From positions 1 to 62,955 of the forward strand of contig CANPBT010000005.1 in NCBI GenBank assembly GCA_947572415.1: 62,955 nucleotides of DNA. Direction: 5' to 3'. This DNA is from an uncultured Clostridia bacterium (lineage in GTDB: Bacteria; Bacillota; Clostridia; Christensenellales; Borkfalkiaceae). Position numbers and translations under genes: made by a program. This document shows, piece after piece, positions 8,616 to 15,964 of the stretch; the stretch's first letter is position 1, and each line of letters begins with the position of its first letter. The notes below the pieces were generated by a model that was not told where the DNA came from, ran no database searches, and saw nothing but the letters and a program-made list of their open reading frames with translations.

Positions 8616-8840
8616 TTACAAGTTTTTAAGTTCTTCGTTCAGTTGGATAAGCCTTTGCCTTTCCTTGTTGACAAGCGCCGAAAATACACGGAAATATTCC
8701 ATTTCGGTTTTATCGGGCTCGGATTTCATCAACACCGATTCGAGCAGCGCCGACTGAGAACGCATTCTTTTCTGCTCCAAAGATTTGATTTCGAGCTCGC
8801 AGTCCTCAATCGCTCTTTTCAGTTCGCGTTTCCTTGACAT
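8616..8840 (-). CDS. Small coiled-coil protein, first gene of the Glu-Pro/L15-like operon
   Basis: A 74-residue protein starting [20 protein letters not shown]. It is almost wholly predicted helix with heptad-like spacing and high Lys/Arg/Glu content, and it lacks a signal peptide or membrane span. The start at 8840 is chosen because a GAGGGGAC ribosome site lies just upstream; the longer frame to 8879 would read through the terminator-like hairpin. The next gene begins 32 bp downstream with no terminator between, so the two are probably one operon. Function not recognised; a partner or adaptor of the anchored protein is an inference. Confidence 0.7.
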   Translation of the reverse strand: MSRKRELKRAIEDCELEIKSLEQKRMRSQSALLESVLMKSEPDKTEMEYFRVFSALVNKERQRLIQLNEELKNL

Positions 8841-8861
8841 TTCAGTCCCCTCCGCAAAATT

Positions 8862-8885
8862 AAAAAAGGCGTTTATCAAAACGCC
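8862..8885 (-). terminator. Terminator-like hairpin in the leader of the Glu-Pro operon (possible attenuator)
   Basis: Minus strand GGCGTTTT-GATA-AACGCC followed by six T residues, ending 21 nt before the ATG at 8840. A promoter lies upstream of it (8951-8979), so transcripts of the operon must pass through it. It could instead be the late terminator of mnmA. Confidence 0.65.
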
Positions 8886-8950
8886 AAATTTTTCAAAATT
8901 AAATTATTTGTGAAACATTGATAGCGCAAATATATTATATCCTATGTTTT

Positions 8951-8979
8951 ATTATAATATTTTTACTGTTATATTGCAA
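8951..8979 (-). promoter_or_regulatory. Promoter of the Glu-Pro/L15-like operon
   Basis: Minus strand TTGCAA (8974-8979), 17-nt spacer, TATAAT (8951-8956). The predicted start, near 8944, gives a leader of about 100 nt containing the terminator-like hairpin. Confidence 0.6.
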
Positions 8980-9077
8980 TGATATTTAATGAAAATATTT
9001 GTGCTTTTTGGTATTTTTTGGAAATTTATTTCGCCTTTTCGCGATTTTTGTCTATTAATGAAATTTGCGCTTTACGG

Positions 9078-10151
9078 TCAATAAACCACGTCTGTTATCA
9101 CGCCGCCGCCGAGGCAACGCCTGTCGTCGTAAAAAACAGCGTACTGCCCCTCGGTCACCGCGCGCTGCGGCTCGGCGAATTCGGTTTCCGCGCCGTCCGC
9201 GGTAAGCCTGAGCGAAACCTTCTGCTCGGGCTGGCGGTAACGGAATTTTGCGGTGCATGTAAAGCTTTTGTCGGGCTTAAAACCTATCCAGTTGAGGTTT
9301 TTAACCCGACACGCGCGCGAGTTAAGCGGGCTTTCGTCGCCGTGGGATACGTATAAAACGTTGTTTTCGACGTCCTTTCTGACGACGAACCATCTGCCTT
9401 CCTCGCCGCGTCTGCCGCCGAGATTCAGCCCTTTACGCTGACCTATGGTGTAATACATAAGCCCGATATGTTCGCCAACCGTTTCGCCGTCTAAGGTGAC
9501 TATTTTCCCCGATTGCGCGGGCATATATCCCTGCAAAAACTTACGGAAGTTTCTTTCGCCGATAAAGCATATCCCCGTCGAATCCTTTTTTTCGGCGGTG
9601 GAAAGCCCGTTTTGCTCGGCAATTTTTCTCACTTCGGGCTTTGTCAGCCCCGCAAGCGGAAACAGCACGTTTGAAAGCTGTTCTTCGCGCACCTGATTTA
9701 AAAAATAGGTCTGGTCCTTGCCCGCGTCGGCGGCTTTCAGGAGATAATGTCTGCCGTCCGCGGTGTGCTCTATACCGCAGTAATGCCCGGTTGCAACGAA
9801 GTCCGCGCCCATGGAAAGCGCATATTCGCGGAAAGGCCCGAACTTGATTTCACGGTTGCACAAAACGTCGGGGTTCGGCGTTCTGCCCGCCCTGTATTCT
9901 TCGAGGAAGTATGAAAAGACGCGCTCTTCGTACTGTTTAGCGAAATTCACACTGTAAAAAGGTATTTCAAGCGCACTGCAAACGCGTTGAACGTCGGCAA
10001 AATCGGCGTCCGCGCTGCAAACGCCGCGCTCGTCCACCTCTTCCCAGTTGAGCATATAAAGCCCTATCACGTTGTAGCCCTGCCGCTTCAGCAAAAGCGC
10101 GGCAACGGAAGAGTCGACCCCTCCGCTCATTCCCACGACAGCCGTTTTCAT
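9078..10151 (-). CDS. mnmA: tRNA-specific 2-thiouridylase
   Basis: 357 residues, normal family length. It thiolates U34 of tRNA for Lys, Glu and Gln using ATP and a persulfide donor. The N-terminus has the PP-loop GMSGGVDSS (residues 7-15). The catalytic Cys pair is in NPDVLCNREIKF (about 93-104) and DSTGICFIGERNF (about 190-202). The C-terminal beta-barrel domains end with AVFYDDRRCLGGGVI. It is transcribed away from tRNA-Arg, and the two promoters share a -35 hexamer. A GC-rich hairpin (10159-10178) lies just before the start codon and may reduce translation initiation. Confidence 0.95.
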   Translation of the reverse strand: MKTAVVGMSGGVDSSVAALLLKRQGYNVIGLYMLNWEEVDERGVCSADADFADVQRVCSALEIPFYSVNFAKQYEERVFSYFLEEYRAGRTPNPDVLCNREIKFGPFREYALSMGADFVATGHYCGIEHTADGRHYLLKAADAGKDQTYFLNQVREEQLSNVLFPLAGLTKPEVRKIAEQNGLSTAEKKDSTGICFIGERNFRKFLQGYMPAQSGKIVTLDGETVGEHIGLMYYTIGQRKGLNLGGRRGEEGRWFVVRKDVENNVLYVSHGDESPLNSRACRVKNLNWIGFKPDKSFTCTAKFRYRQPEQKVSLRLTADGAETEFAEPQRAVTEGQYAVFYDDRRCLGGGVITDVVY

Positions 10152-10201
10152 AATTCACCGCGGCGCGCAAGCGCGCGCCTTAAAAATAATTTTCAAAAAC
10201 T

Positions 10202-10253
10202 ATTATAACACAGCCCGTTATAAATTTGCAAATAAAATATTTTATGATATAAT
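10202..10253. promoter_or_regulatory. Divergent promoters for mnmA and tRNA-Arg sharing one -35 hexamer
   Basis: The palindromic TTGCAA at 10226-10231 serves as -35 in both directions. Plus: 16-nt spacer, TATAAT at 10248-10253 (tRNA). Minus: 18-nt spacer, TATAAT at 10202-10207 (mnmA). Confidence 0.65.
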
Positions 10254-10269
10254 TATACGGTAATTAAAC

Positions 10270-10345
10270 GCGCCCGTGGTGGAATTGGATACCATAAAGG
10301 CCTCCGACGCCTTCGGTTCGGGTTCGAGCCCCGACGGACGCACCA
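10270..10345 (+). tRNA. tRNA-Arg(CCG)
   Basis: 76 nt with encoded CCA. The anticodon stem AAGGC/GCCTT closes a CTCCGAC loop, giving anticodon CCG (Arg, codon CGG). The T arm TCGGG-TTCGAGC-CCCGA is canonical. The acceptor stem has one C-A mismatch at the fourth pair (10273 with 10338). Promoter at 10226-10253, terminator immediately after. Confidence 0.93.
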
Positions 10346-10347
10346 AA

Positions 10348-10379
10348 CCCCCGCGAAAGACTTTTGTCTTTCGCGGGGG
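10348..10379 (+). terminator. Terminator after tRNA-Arg
   Basis: Perfect 14-bp stem (CCCCCGCGAAAGAC, TTTT loop) starting 2 nt after the CCA end. The following T-run is weak. Confidence 0.7.
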
Positions 10380-10435
10380 TATAATTTATCACTTTTCTAT
10401 TTGACATAAAATAATTATTTTGCTAAAATAATAAA

Positions 10436-10530
10436 GCTACAACCTTAATTTAATATTCTTTATTTGACATATTCTACAATGTAGGATATGCACAAATTTA
10501 TGTCTAATAAAGAATTATTTGGGTTGTAGC
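10436..10530. repeat. Long imperfect inverted repeat with internal promoter
   Basis: Left arm GCTACAACC ... TCTTTATTTGACAT (10436-10470). Right arm, as its reverse complement, GCTACAACC ... TCTTTATTAGACAT (10500-10530). The ends are perfect over 9 bp. It lies between the tRNA terminator and an Xre gene, and could be a small mobile element or an operator/RNA structure. Confidence 0.55.
10464..10492 (+). promoter_or_regulatory. Candidate promoter with CTACAATGTAG operator in the spacer
   Basis: TTGACA (10464-10469), 17-nt spacer, TATGCA (10487-10492). The spacer contains the 11-bp palindrome CTACAATGTAG (10474-10484), a likely repressor site. Confidence 0.4.
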
Positions 10531-10588
10531 AAATTCCAAATGATGTGCATTCCGAGTGTGCTTCATTTGAAGCACACTTTTATTTTTT
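10498..10588 (+). ncRNA. Candidate short regulatory transcript or micro-ORF mRNA
   Basis: Predicted transcript of about 90 nt running from the promoter at 10464 to a strong plus-strand terminator. It contains a 9-codon frame, MSNKELFGL (10500-10529), without a convincing ribosome site. Its 3' end overlaps the end of the opposing Xre gene, so antisense action on that mRNA is possible. It may instead be only an element remnant. Confidence 0.35.
10556..10588 (+). terminator. Plus-strand Rho-independent terminator
   Basis: Hairpin GTGTGCTTC / GAAGCACAC with ATTT loop, followed by TTTTATTTTTTT. The T-tract is on the plus side only, so it ends a plus-strand transcript although no recognised plus-strand gene precedes it. 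Confidence 0.75.
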
Positions 10589-10827
10589 TAATCAGTCAGT
10601 TCATTCTTATCGAAATACGGAGAAGCAAAGAAATCTTCCAACGACATACTTAGCCCTGCACATATCCCATAAATAAATTTAATTTGAACAGACTCATTCC
10701 TCGCATTTACAATATCACAGAGAGTTGAGTTTGCGACGCCCGTTTTTAGGCTTAGTCCATGAACAGTTAATTCATTTTTATCACATAATTCCTGTACGCG
10801 CTTTGCAATACTTTCCTTTAACTTCAT
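10588..10827 (-). CDS. Small Xre/Cro-type repressor
   Basis: A 79-residue single-domain helix-turn-helix protein starting MKLKESIAKRVQELCDKNEL. The recognition region is SLKTGVANSTLCDIVNARNE. The start at 10827 is set by a GGGGGA ribosome site 8 nt upstream; the six extra upstream codons are not needed. Two copies of the 20-bp dyad TTTACGA-N4-TCGTAAA lie upstream (10846-10912), as expected for autoregulation. Its position beside a tRNA gene and the low GC content suggest an acquired patch, perhaps the remnant of a phage or integrative element. Confidence 0.8.
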   Translation of the reverse strand: MKLKESIAKRVQELCDKNELTVHGLSLKTGVANSTLCDIVNARNESVQIKFIYGICAGLSMSLEDFFASPYFDKNELTD

Positions 10828-10845
10828 TTTAAAATCCCCCGGCAA

Positions 10846-10865
10846 ATTTACGATTATTCGTAAAT
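10846..10865. promoter_or_regulatory. Xre operator dyad 1
   Basis: ATTTACGA-TTAT-TCGTAAAT, a perfect 8-bp inverted repeat with a 4-nt spacer, just upstream of the Xre start codon. Confidence 0.7.
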
Positions 10866-10892
10866 TCAGTATGGGTTATTTTTAAAAATTAT

Positions 10893-10912
10893 GTTTACGA
10901 CCGTTCGTAAAC
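10893..10912. promoter_or_regulatory. Xre operator dyad 2
   Basis: GTTTACGA-CCGT-TCGTAAAC, the same core as dyad 1, with centres 47 bp apart. Two spaced dyads suggest cooperative binding by a repressor dimer pair. Confidence 0.7.
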
Positions 10913-11041
10913 TCACAAAAAACTAATTACTAATTCTGAGTGCAATATGAAAAAATTTTGCTGTTGTACAGGTCACCGCCCGAAAAGTTTTACATTTGTT
11001 CGGCTGTACTTCGCTCAGAATGACGTTAAATATTTTAAAAT

Positions 11042-11070
11042 GGCGGGCAGGTTTTCAAAACCTACCCGCC
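11042..11070 (-). terminator. Terminator after second Xre gene
   Basis: Long stem GGCGGGCAGGTTTT / AAAACCTACCCGCC with one mismatch, followed on the minus strand by an AT-rich run. It lies 30 bp downstream of the 11100-11309 gene. Confidence 0.65.
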
Positions 11071-11099
11071 TTTATGTCGTTTATACTTACAATAAAATT

Positions 11100-11309
11100 T
11101 TAAATATCTTTTAAACCGAGCAAATAATCCGAACTGACCTGAAAATACTCCGCAACCAAATAAATATTTTCTGCCGTCGGCTGAACTTTTCCCGTAGACC
11201 AATCCGAAATACTTGTTGCCGATACATTTATCGCTTTTGCAAGTTTCCTCTTAGAAATATTATTTTCTTTAAGCAATTCGCTTAATCTGACTGCAAATAA
11301 ATTTTTCAT
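11100..11309 (-). CDS. Small Xre/Cro-type repressor
   Basis: A 69-residue helix-turn-helix protein (KRKLAKAINVSATSISDWST is the HTH core) with a short C-terminal helix, YFQVSSDYLLGLKD, typical of Xre proteins encoded beside phage or stress genes. It is transcribed divergently from the 11413-12297 gene. The 100-bp intergenic region carries a GTAAGAC dyad over the opposing promoter, plus a related TGTAAGA / TTTTACA arm before its own ATG. No Shine-Dalgarno sequence is visible. It probably controls the divergent gene and itself. Confidence 0.82.
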   Translation of the reverse strand: MKNLFAVRLSELLKENNISKRKLAKAINVSATSISDWSTGKVQPTAENIYLVAEYFQVSSDYLLGLKDI

Positions 11310-11343
11310 AAATATAGTGTAAGATAAATTTTACAAAAAATGC

Positions 11344-11373
11344 TTGACGTAAGACTTGTCTTACACTTATAAT
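11344..11373 (+). promoter_or_regulatory. Promoter and operator of the 11413 gene
   Basis: TTGACG (11344-11349), 18-nt spacer, TATAAT (11368-11373). The spacer is almost filled by the perfect palindrome GTAAGACTTGTCTTAC (11349-11364), a repressor site that would block polymerase binding. Confidence 0.7.
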
Positions 11374-11412
11374 TACAATTGATTAGATAAACTAAATAAG
11401 GGGACTCCAACT

Positions 11413-12297
11413 ATGAAATACTTTACAAAAGAGTTTTACACTTTACAACGCCTTGCGTTTGCAAACAATTATTTAAAAACTTCAAAAAAAGCTGAAAAAA
11501 AGAACGATAAGTTTTATCAACGCATTTACGACAAACGTTGCGACTTTTATGTTAACAATGAAAGACGCTGCGAACCGTATATCGACCCCAAAGAAGAGTT
11601 GCGTAAAATAGACGAATTTTGTAACGCACCGGATATTTCCGACGAAGAGCGTAGCCGCAGGCTTGAAATTAGAAAAGCACATTTATATATAAATCGCGAA
11701 AGAATCGAAAGCGGGATTTTTTACGATTTCGACGAGCAAACTGTTAAACGGCAATTTGCGGAACGGCAGAATATCGAGATTGAAACTTACCGACATTTAC
11801 CCAAAGAAATTTTGGATAAAATTGCGGATATCCGCGTTTTTGCGTTGGGATACGCAAGCGCGGAAGTTATAAACTTACTGCGCCCCTATTGCGAAAAATT
11901 GCGTAAAGCCGTTAAACAAATTATCGATACGGCTTATGCGGAAACTAATAAATCGGAAAAACTGTTAAACGCAAAACTTAACTTTAACGATTATGAAACT
12001 GTTCCCGTTTTAAGCTTGAAAGAAATCGGCGGGGATATCTATCTTGAAAGCGAGGACAACGAATATTTAGTTTTCAAAGGCGGAAAAATACTCGAAGGGC
12101 AAGGGCACCGCATTTATCCTTATAACTCACATATACCGAATAGTGGTTGGAGCGTAATAAACACAGCCGAGCTACATAGCAAAGAAAATGAATTCGAGGC
12201 GAATTTTTTAATTTCCAATTTAAACGAAATCGGTCAAGAAGAGTTATGGTATTTATCGATAAGCGCAACGGATATCATTGAAAAAACGATAAAATAA
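11413..12297 (+). CDS. Hypothetical protein, resembles DUF4085
   Basis: A 294-residue soluble protein starting MKYFTKEFYTLQRL, an opening that recalls DUF4085 proteins of Bacilli and Clostridia. It is charged and helix-rich in the first 190 residues; the last 110 look like a beta-rich fold (GGDIYLESEDNEYLVFKGG, ELWYLSISATDII). There is no signal peptide, membrane span or enzyme motif that I recognise. A good ribosome site (AAGGGGAC) precedes the ATG. It is controlled by a divergent Xre repressor and ends at a shared terminator. Function unknown; it is possibly part of the acquired patch at the tRNA. Confidence 0.7.
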   Translation: MKYFTKEFYTLQRLAFANNYLKTSKKAEKKNDKFYQRIYDKRCDFYVNNERRCEPYIDPKEELRKIDEFCNAPDISDEERSRRLEIRKAHLYINRERIESGIFYDFDEQTVKRQFAERQNIEIETYRHLPKEILDKIADIRVFALGYASAEVINLLRPYCEKLRKAVKQIIDTAYAETNKSEKLLNAKLNFNDYETVPVLSLKEIGGDIYLESEDNEYLVFKGGKILEGQGHRIYPYNSHIPNSGWSVINTAELHSKENEFEANFLISNLNEIGQEELWYLSISATDIIEKTIK

Positions 12298-12300
12298 ATT

Positions 12301-12327
12301 AAGGCTCCCCTTGCTAAGGGGAGCCTT
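12301..12327. terminator. Bidirectional terminator between convergent genes
   Basis: AAGGCTCCCCTT / AAGGGGAGCCTT with a 3-nt loop, flanked by TTTTA on the plus side. It separates the hypothetical gene from the converging ABC exporter operon. Confidence 0.8.
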
Positions 12328-14145
12328 TTATCCCGTTATTTCCTTTGTCTGCTCCTCGCGGAACTGTTTTAAGTACAAATTGAAGTATACGCCGCGCCGC
12401 TTCAAAAGCTGCTCGTGCGTACCGCGCTCGACGATTTTTCCGCCGTCGACGACGAGTATTACGTCCGCCGAACGGATTGTTGAAAGCCTGTGCGCGATAA
12501 CGAAGCTCGTCCTGCCCTTCATAAGCTTATCTATCGCTTCCTGAATGAGCTTTTCGGTAAGCGTGTCTATCGAAGAAGTGGCTTCGTCCAGCACGAATAT
12601 GGCAGGGTCGGCAAGTATTGCCCTCGCAAACGACAAAAGCTGTTTTTCGCCGGTGGAAAGGGTGTTGCCGCCCTCGCCCACAACCGAATCGTAGCCCTTA
12701 TCCATACGGGCGATAACCTTATCCGCGTTGACACTTTTTACCGCCTCGTCGAGCTCGGCTTCGGTGGCGTCGGGCTTGCCGTATAAAAGATTTTCGCGCA
12801 CCGTGCCCGAAAACAGATGAGGGGTCTGCAAAACGTAGCCTATGTTGGCGTGAAGCCACTGCACCGACCGCTCGCGCGCGTCTTTGCCGTCAATGAGCAC
12901 TCTGCCCGAAGTCGGCTCAAAGAACCTGCAAACAAGATTCACAAGCGTAGATTTGCCCGCGCCCGTTTCACCGACAATCGCCACGTTCGTGCCCTTAGGG
13001 ACCTTTAAATCAAAGTGCTCCAGCACGTATTCCTCGCCGTCGGGGTATTTAAACGAAACGTCCTCGAACTCGATATCGCCGCGTATGCTCTCCCAGTTTT
13101 CGCGCTTTTCGTTGAAGCTGTCGCCGTATTTTTCGATAACCTCGGACGTGTCGCAAACGTCGCTCTTGCTTTCGGTAAGCGCGGTGAACCTTTCCACGTT
13201 GACCTTAATCGAAACCACGTCCGCAAACGCGCCGACCGCCCAGGCAACGCAGTCCATAAGCACCTGAACGTAGTTCATAAACACCGAAAGCGTGCCTATC
13301 ATTATCACACCGTCGACGGTGATAATTCCGCCGTACCATAAAACGAGCGCGAGCGCGACCGAAGCCGAAAAATTGATTACCGAGAAAAACAGCGATCTGT
13401 AATGCCCCAGCCTGTTCGACTTGACGCGCATATCGTCCGAACGCGAACGGAACGCGCCATCCAGCTTTTGCTCGACCGCAAGCGTTTTCGACGTAGCGAC
13501 GCCCGTAATGCCCTCGTTGAAGTCGCCGACTATTTCGGAGTTAATTTCGCGCACCCTTCTGTTGAGGCGGGTGAGCTTGCGGTGAAAGTAAACCGAAACG
13601 AGCGCGACTACGGGCACTATTACCAGAACGCACAGCGCGAGCAGAGGGTTGAGTATGAACATCGTCACAATCGCGACCAGCGAATATACCGCGTCGAACA
13701 CCCCTTCGTTGACGTCCCAGGCGAGTATCGACGAAATATTCGACGTATCGCTCATTACCCTCGCGTGGATTTTCCCCACGCTGGTTACGTTGAAATATCC
13801 TACCGAAAGGGTCTGCAAATGGTTGAAAGCCGTGCGGCGCATATCCCTTAAAAGCACCATTTCAAGCTTGCAGCAGCTGCGGTCGCTGACGTAATGCACC
13901 GCGGTTATAAACGCAATGAACGCCATATACGTCAGTATGAACGGCGTAAACCCCTCCAAGGTATTCCCCGCGATGAAATTATCCAGCGCGTAGCTTTGAA
14001 AGAGCGCGAGCACGGGGCTGACCGCACCCGCGATAAGCTGTGCGAGCACCATTGAAAAAAAGGTGACCTTATGCCTCGCCACGTAGGGCGCTAATTTATT
14101 CAGCCCGAAAAATTTAAGCTTTTTTTGAGGAACCGTATTATCCAT
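12328..14145 (-). CDS. ABC exporter half-transporter, subunit 2 (canonical Walker B)
   Basis: 605 residues: an N-terminal six-helix exporter domain followed by a nucleotide-binding domain. Walker A is GETGAGKST. Walker B is IFVLDEATSSID with the catalytic Glu. The signature loop is unusual, LSTGEKQLLSFAR instead of LSGGQ. Its partner has the reverse pattern (normal signature, Asp at the catalytic position), the arrangement of heterodimeric multidrug or lipid exporters such as BmrCD and TM287/288. The start overlaps the upstream subunit by 8 bp. The substrate cannot be inferred from sequence. Confidence 0.9.
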   Translation of the reverse strand: MDNTVPQKKLKFFGLNKLAPYVARHKVTFFSMVLAQLIAGAVSPVLALFQSYALDNFIAGNTLEGFTPFILTYMAFIAFITAVHYVSDRSCCKLEMVLLRDMRRTAFNHLQTLSVGYFNVTSVGKIHARVMSDTSNISSILAWDVNEGVFDAVYSLVAIVTMFILNPLLALCVLVIVPVVALVSVYFHRKLTRLNRRVREINSEIVGDFNEGITGVATSKTLAVEQKLDGAFRSRSDDMRVKSNRLGHYRSLFFSVINFSASVALALVLWYGGIITVDGVIMIGTLSVFMNYVQVLMDCVAWAVGAFADVVSIKVNVERFTALTESKSDVCDTSEVIEKYGDSFNEKRENWESIRGDIEFEDVSFKYPDGEEYVLEHFDLKVPKGTNVAIVGETGAGKSTLVNLVCRFFEPTSGRVLIDGKDARERSVQWLHANIGYVLQTPHLFSGTVRENLLYGKPDATEAELDEAVKSVNADKVIARMDKGYDSVVGEGGNTLSTGEKQLLSFARAILADPAIFVLDEATSSIDTLTEKLIQEAIDKLMKGRTSFVIAHRLSTIRSADVILVVDGGKIVERGTHEQLLKRRGVYFNLYLKQFREEQTKEITG

Positions 14146-15958
14146 TCCGCACCTCCTCTTTAAGCTCGTCGGGCAGCGACAGCTGAACCTCGTAAATTCT
14201 CTTGTACAGCCCGCCCGCGGCTAAAAGCTCGGCGTGCGTGCCGCGCTCGGTTATCTTCCCGCCGTCGAGCACGATTATATTGTCAGCGTGCATAACCGTG
14301 GTTATACGATGCGAGATTATAATTGTCGTAGCGCCCGCATTCCGCTCTTTGAGATTTGCGCGAATGGAAAAATCCGTTTCGCTGTCAACCGCGGAAAGCG
14401 AGTCGTCAAAAACGATATACGGCGTTTTGCGCATCAACGTGCGCGCTATCGCGACGCGCTGCTTCTGCCCGCCCGAGAGGGTTACGCCCCTTTCGCCGAC
14501 CACGGTATCGTAACCGTTTGCAAAGCCCCTGATATTTTCGTCCACACACGCGCACCGCGCCGCGCCTTCGATATTTTCCTGCGAGGCGCCGTCTGCCGCT
14601 ATCGCGATATTTTCACCGACGGTACGCGTATAAATATAGCTTTCCTGCAACACAAGCCCAATATTCGACCTCAACGTCGCAAGCGGAATATCCTTAAAGC
14701 TTTTGCCGCCGATTATGATATCCCCGCCCGAAAGAGGCATAAGCTTTACCAGAAGCTGAACGAGGGTTGATTTTCCGCTGCCCGACGCGCCTATTATGCC
14801 GAGAGTAGTCCCCTGCGGTATCTTAACGCTTACGTCCTTTAAGACGGGCTTGCCGTCCTCATAAGAAAAGCTTACGTCTTTGAGCTCGATATCGCCCGAA
14901 AGCGCCGCTTCCTCGCCGTAGTCTTCTTCTTCCGCATTGAGTATTTCCGCAATACGCCCGAGCGACACGCCCGCCTTGCTCATGTTGGAAATAATTCTGC
15001 CCAGCTCGCGCACGGGCCCCATAAGCATGGCGTTATACGTGATAAACGCAACGAATTCCCCCGCGCTGAGCCGACCCTGTACGCAGAAAACCGTACCGAC
15101 CACGACCATAAGCATGCCCTGCGCCGCGGCGATAAAGTTATTCAACGTCCAGTAAACCGCCATTTTGTTGAGGATTTTAAGCCATAACCCGGTATAGTAC
15201 ACGTTTTGCTTTTCGAATTTGTCGCGCTCGTACTTTTCTCTGCCGAAAGCGCGAACAACCCTGACGCCTGTAAAATTTTCCTGCGCGAGCGTGGATAAAA
15301 TGCCCTCGTTTTCGTCGCATTTCTGAAAATGTTTACGCGCGTAGCGGTGAAAAAGGTATCCGCTTATTATGAAAACGGGCACGAATACCGCGGCGATAAG
15401 CGCGAGCTTTACGTTCATTAAGAACATAAACGTAAGAGAAAAAATTATGAGTATGACTATCCTGAACAGATTAATAAGCTGGTTCGAAACGAAGTTGCAG
15501 ATAGTGTCCGCGTCCGACGTGCAACGCTGTATTATGTCGCCCGTGCGGTGCTCGGTATGCCAGCTTAAAGGCAGCCGCTGCACGTGAGAAAACAGCTTGT
15601 TGCGCATTCTGCGCATAAACGACTGCGTCGCGCGGGTATTTATGTACATTCTGAGATAAGCCGAGATTGCCGCAAATACCGCTATCGCCGCAATCATTGC
15701 GGCGAGCAGCCACATATTTTCTTTAAGAAACTGCAATCCGCCGAAAAGACCTGCAAGCCACGAAAAGCTTTCGGGAAGCTCCTTTTCGCCTATCACGTAA
15801 TTAATCGCAAACGAAACCACCTGCGGTATAATCGTACTGAAAAAAGTGAACGCCGCGCTTGCGAGAATCGAAATTATAAACAGCAATAAGCTGTCTTTTA
15901 AAAGATACGTCAGCGTACCGGCGTTTGATAAGGTACGCCGTTTAGTTGAATTTTGCAT
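14138..15958 (-). CDS. ABC exporter half-transporter, subunit 1 (degenerate Walker B)
   Basis: 606 residues: a six-helix transmembrane domain then an ATPase domain. Walker A is GASGSGKST, the signature is LSGGQKQRVAIAR and Walker B is YIVFDDSLSAVD, where Asp replaces the catalytic Glu. This subunit therefore probably forms the non-hydrolysing site of a heterodimer with the next gene. It begins only 6 bp after the M42 peptidase stop, so the peptidase and the exporter may be co-transcribed. Confidence 0.9.
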   Translation of the reverse strand: MQNSTKRRTLSNAGTLTYLLKDSLLLFIISILASAAFTFFSTIIPQVVSFAINYVIGEKELPESFSWLAGLFGGLQFLKENMWLLAAMIAAIAVFAAISAYLRMYINTRATQSFMRRMRNKLFSHVQRLPLSWHTEHRTGDIIQRCTSDADTICNFVSNQLINLFRIVILIIFSLTFMFLMNVKLALIAAVFVPVFIISGYLFHRYARKHFQKCDENEGILSTLAQENFTGVRVVRAFGREKYERDKFEKQNVYYTGLWLKILNKMAVYWTLNNFIAAAQGMLMVVVGTVFCVQGRLSAGEFVAFITYNAMLMGPVRELGRIISNMSKAGVSLGRIAEILNAEEEDYGEEAALSGDIELKDVSFSYEDGKPVLKDVSVKIPQGTTLGIIGASGSGKSTLVQLLVKLMPLSGGDIIIGGKSFKDIPLATLRSNIGLVLQESYIYTRTVGENIAIAADGASQENIEGAARCACVDENIRGFANGYDTVVGERGVTLSGGQKQRVAIARTLMRKTPYIVFDDSLSAVDSETDFSIRANLKERNAGATTIIISHRITTVMHADNIIVLDGGKITERGTHAELLAAGGLYKRIYEVQLSLPDELKEEVRNG

Positions 15959-15964
15959 TATTTA

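Noticed and set aside
10925..11035. Segment with TTCGGCTGTACTTCGCTCAG then AATGAC, reminiscent of a widespread intergenic repeat
   Set aside because: Only one copy is seen in this window and no structure or coding potential is clear; not called as a feature.
12328..15958. Dedicated bacteriocin export system with the M42 peptidase
   Set aside because: The ABC subunits lack the C39 peptidase domain and no double-Gly leader peptide gene is nearby; left as a general heterodimeric exporter.
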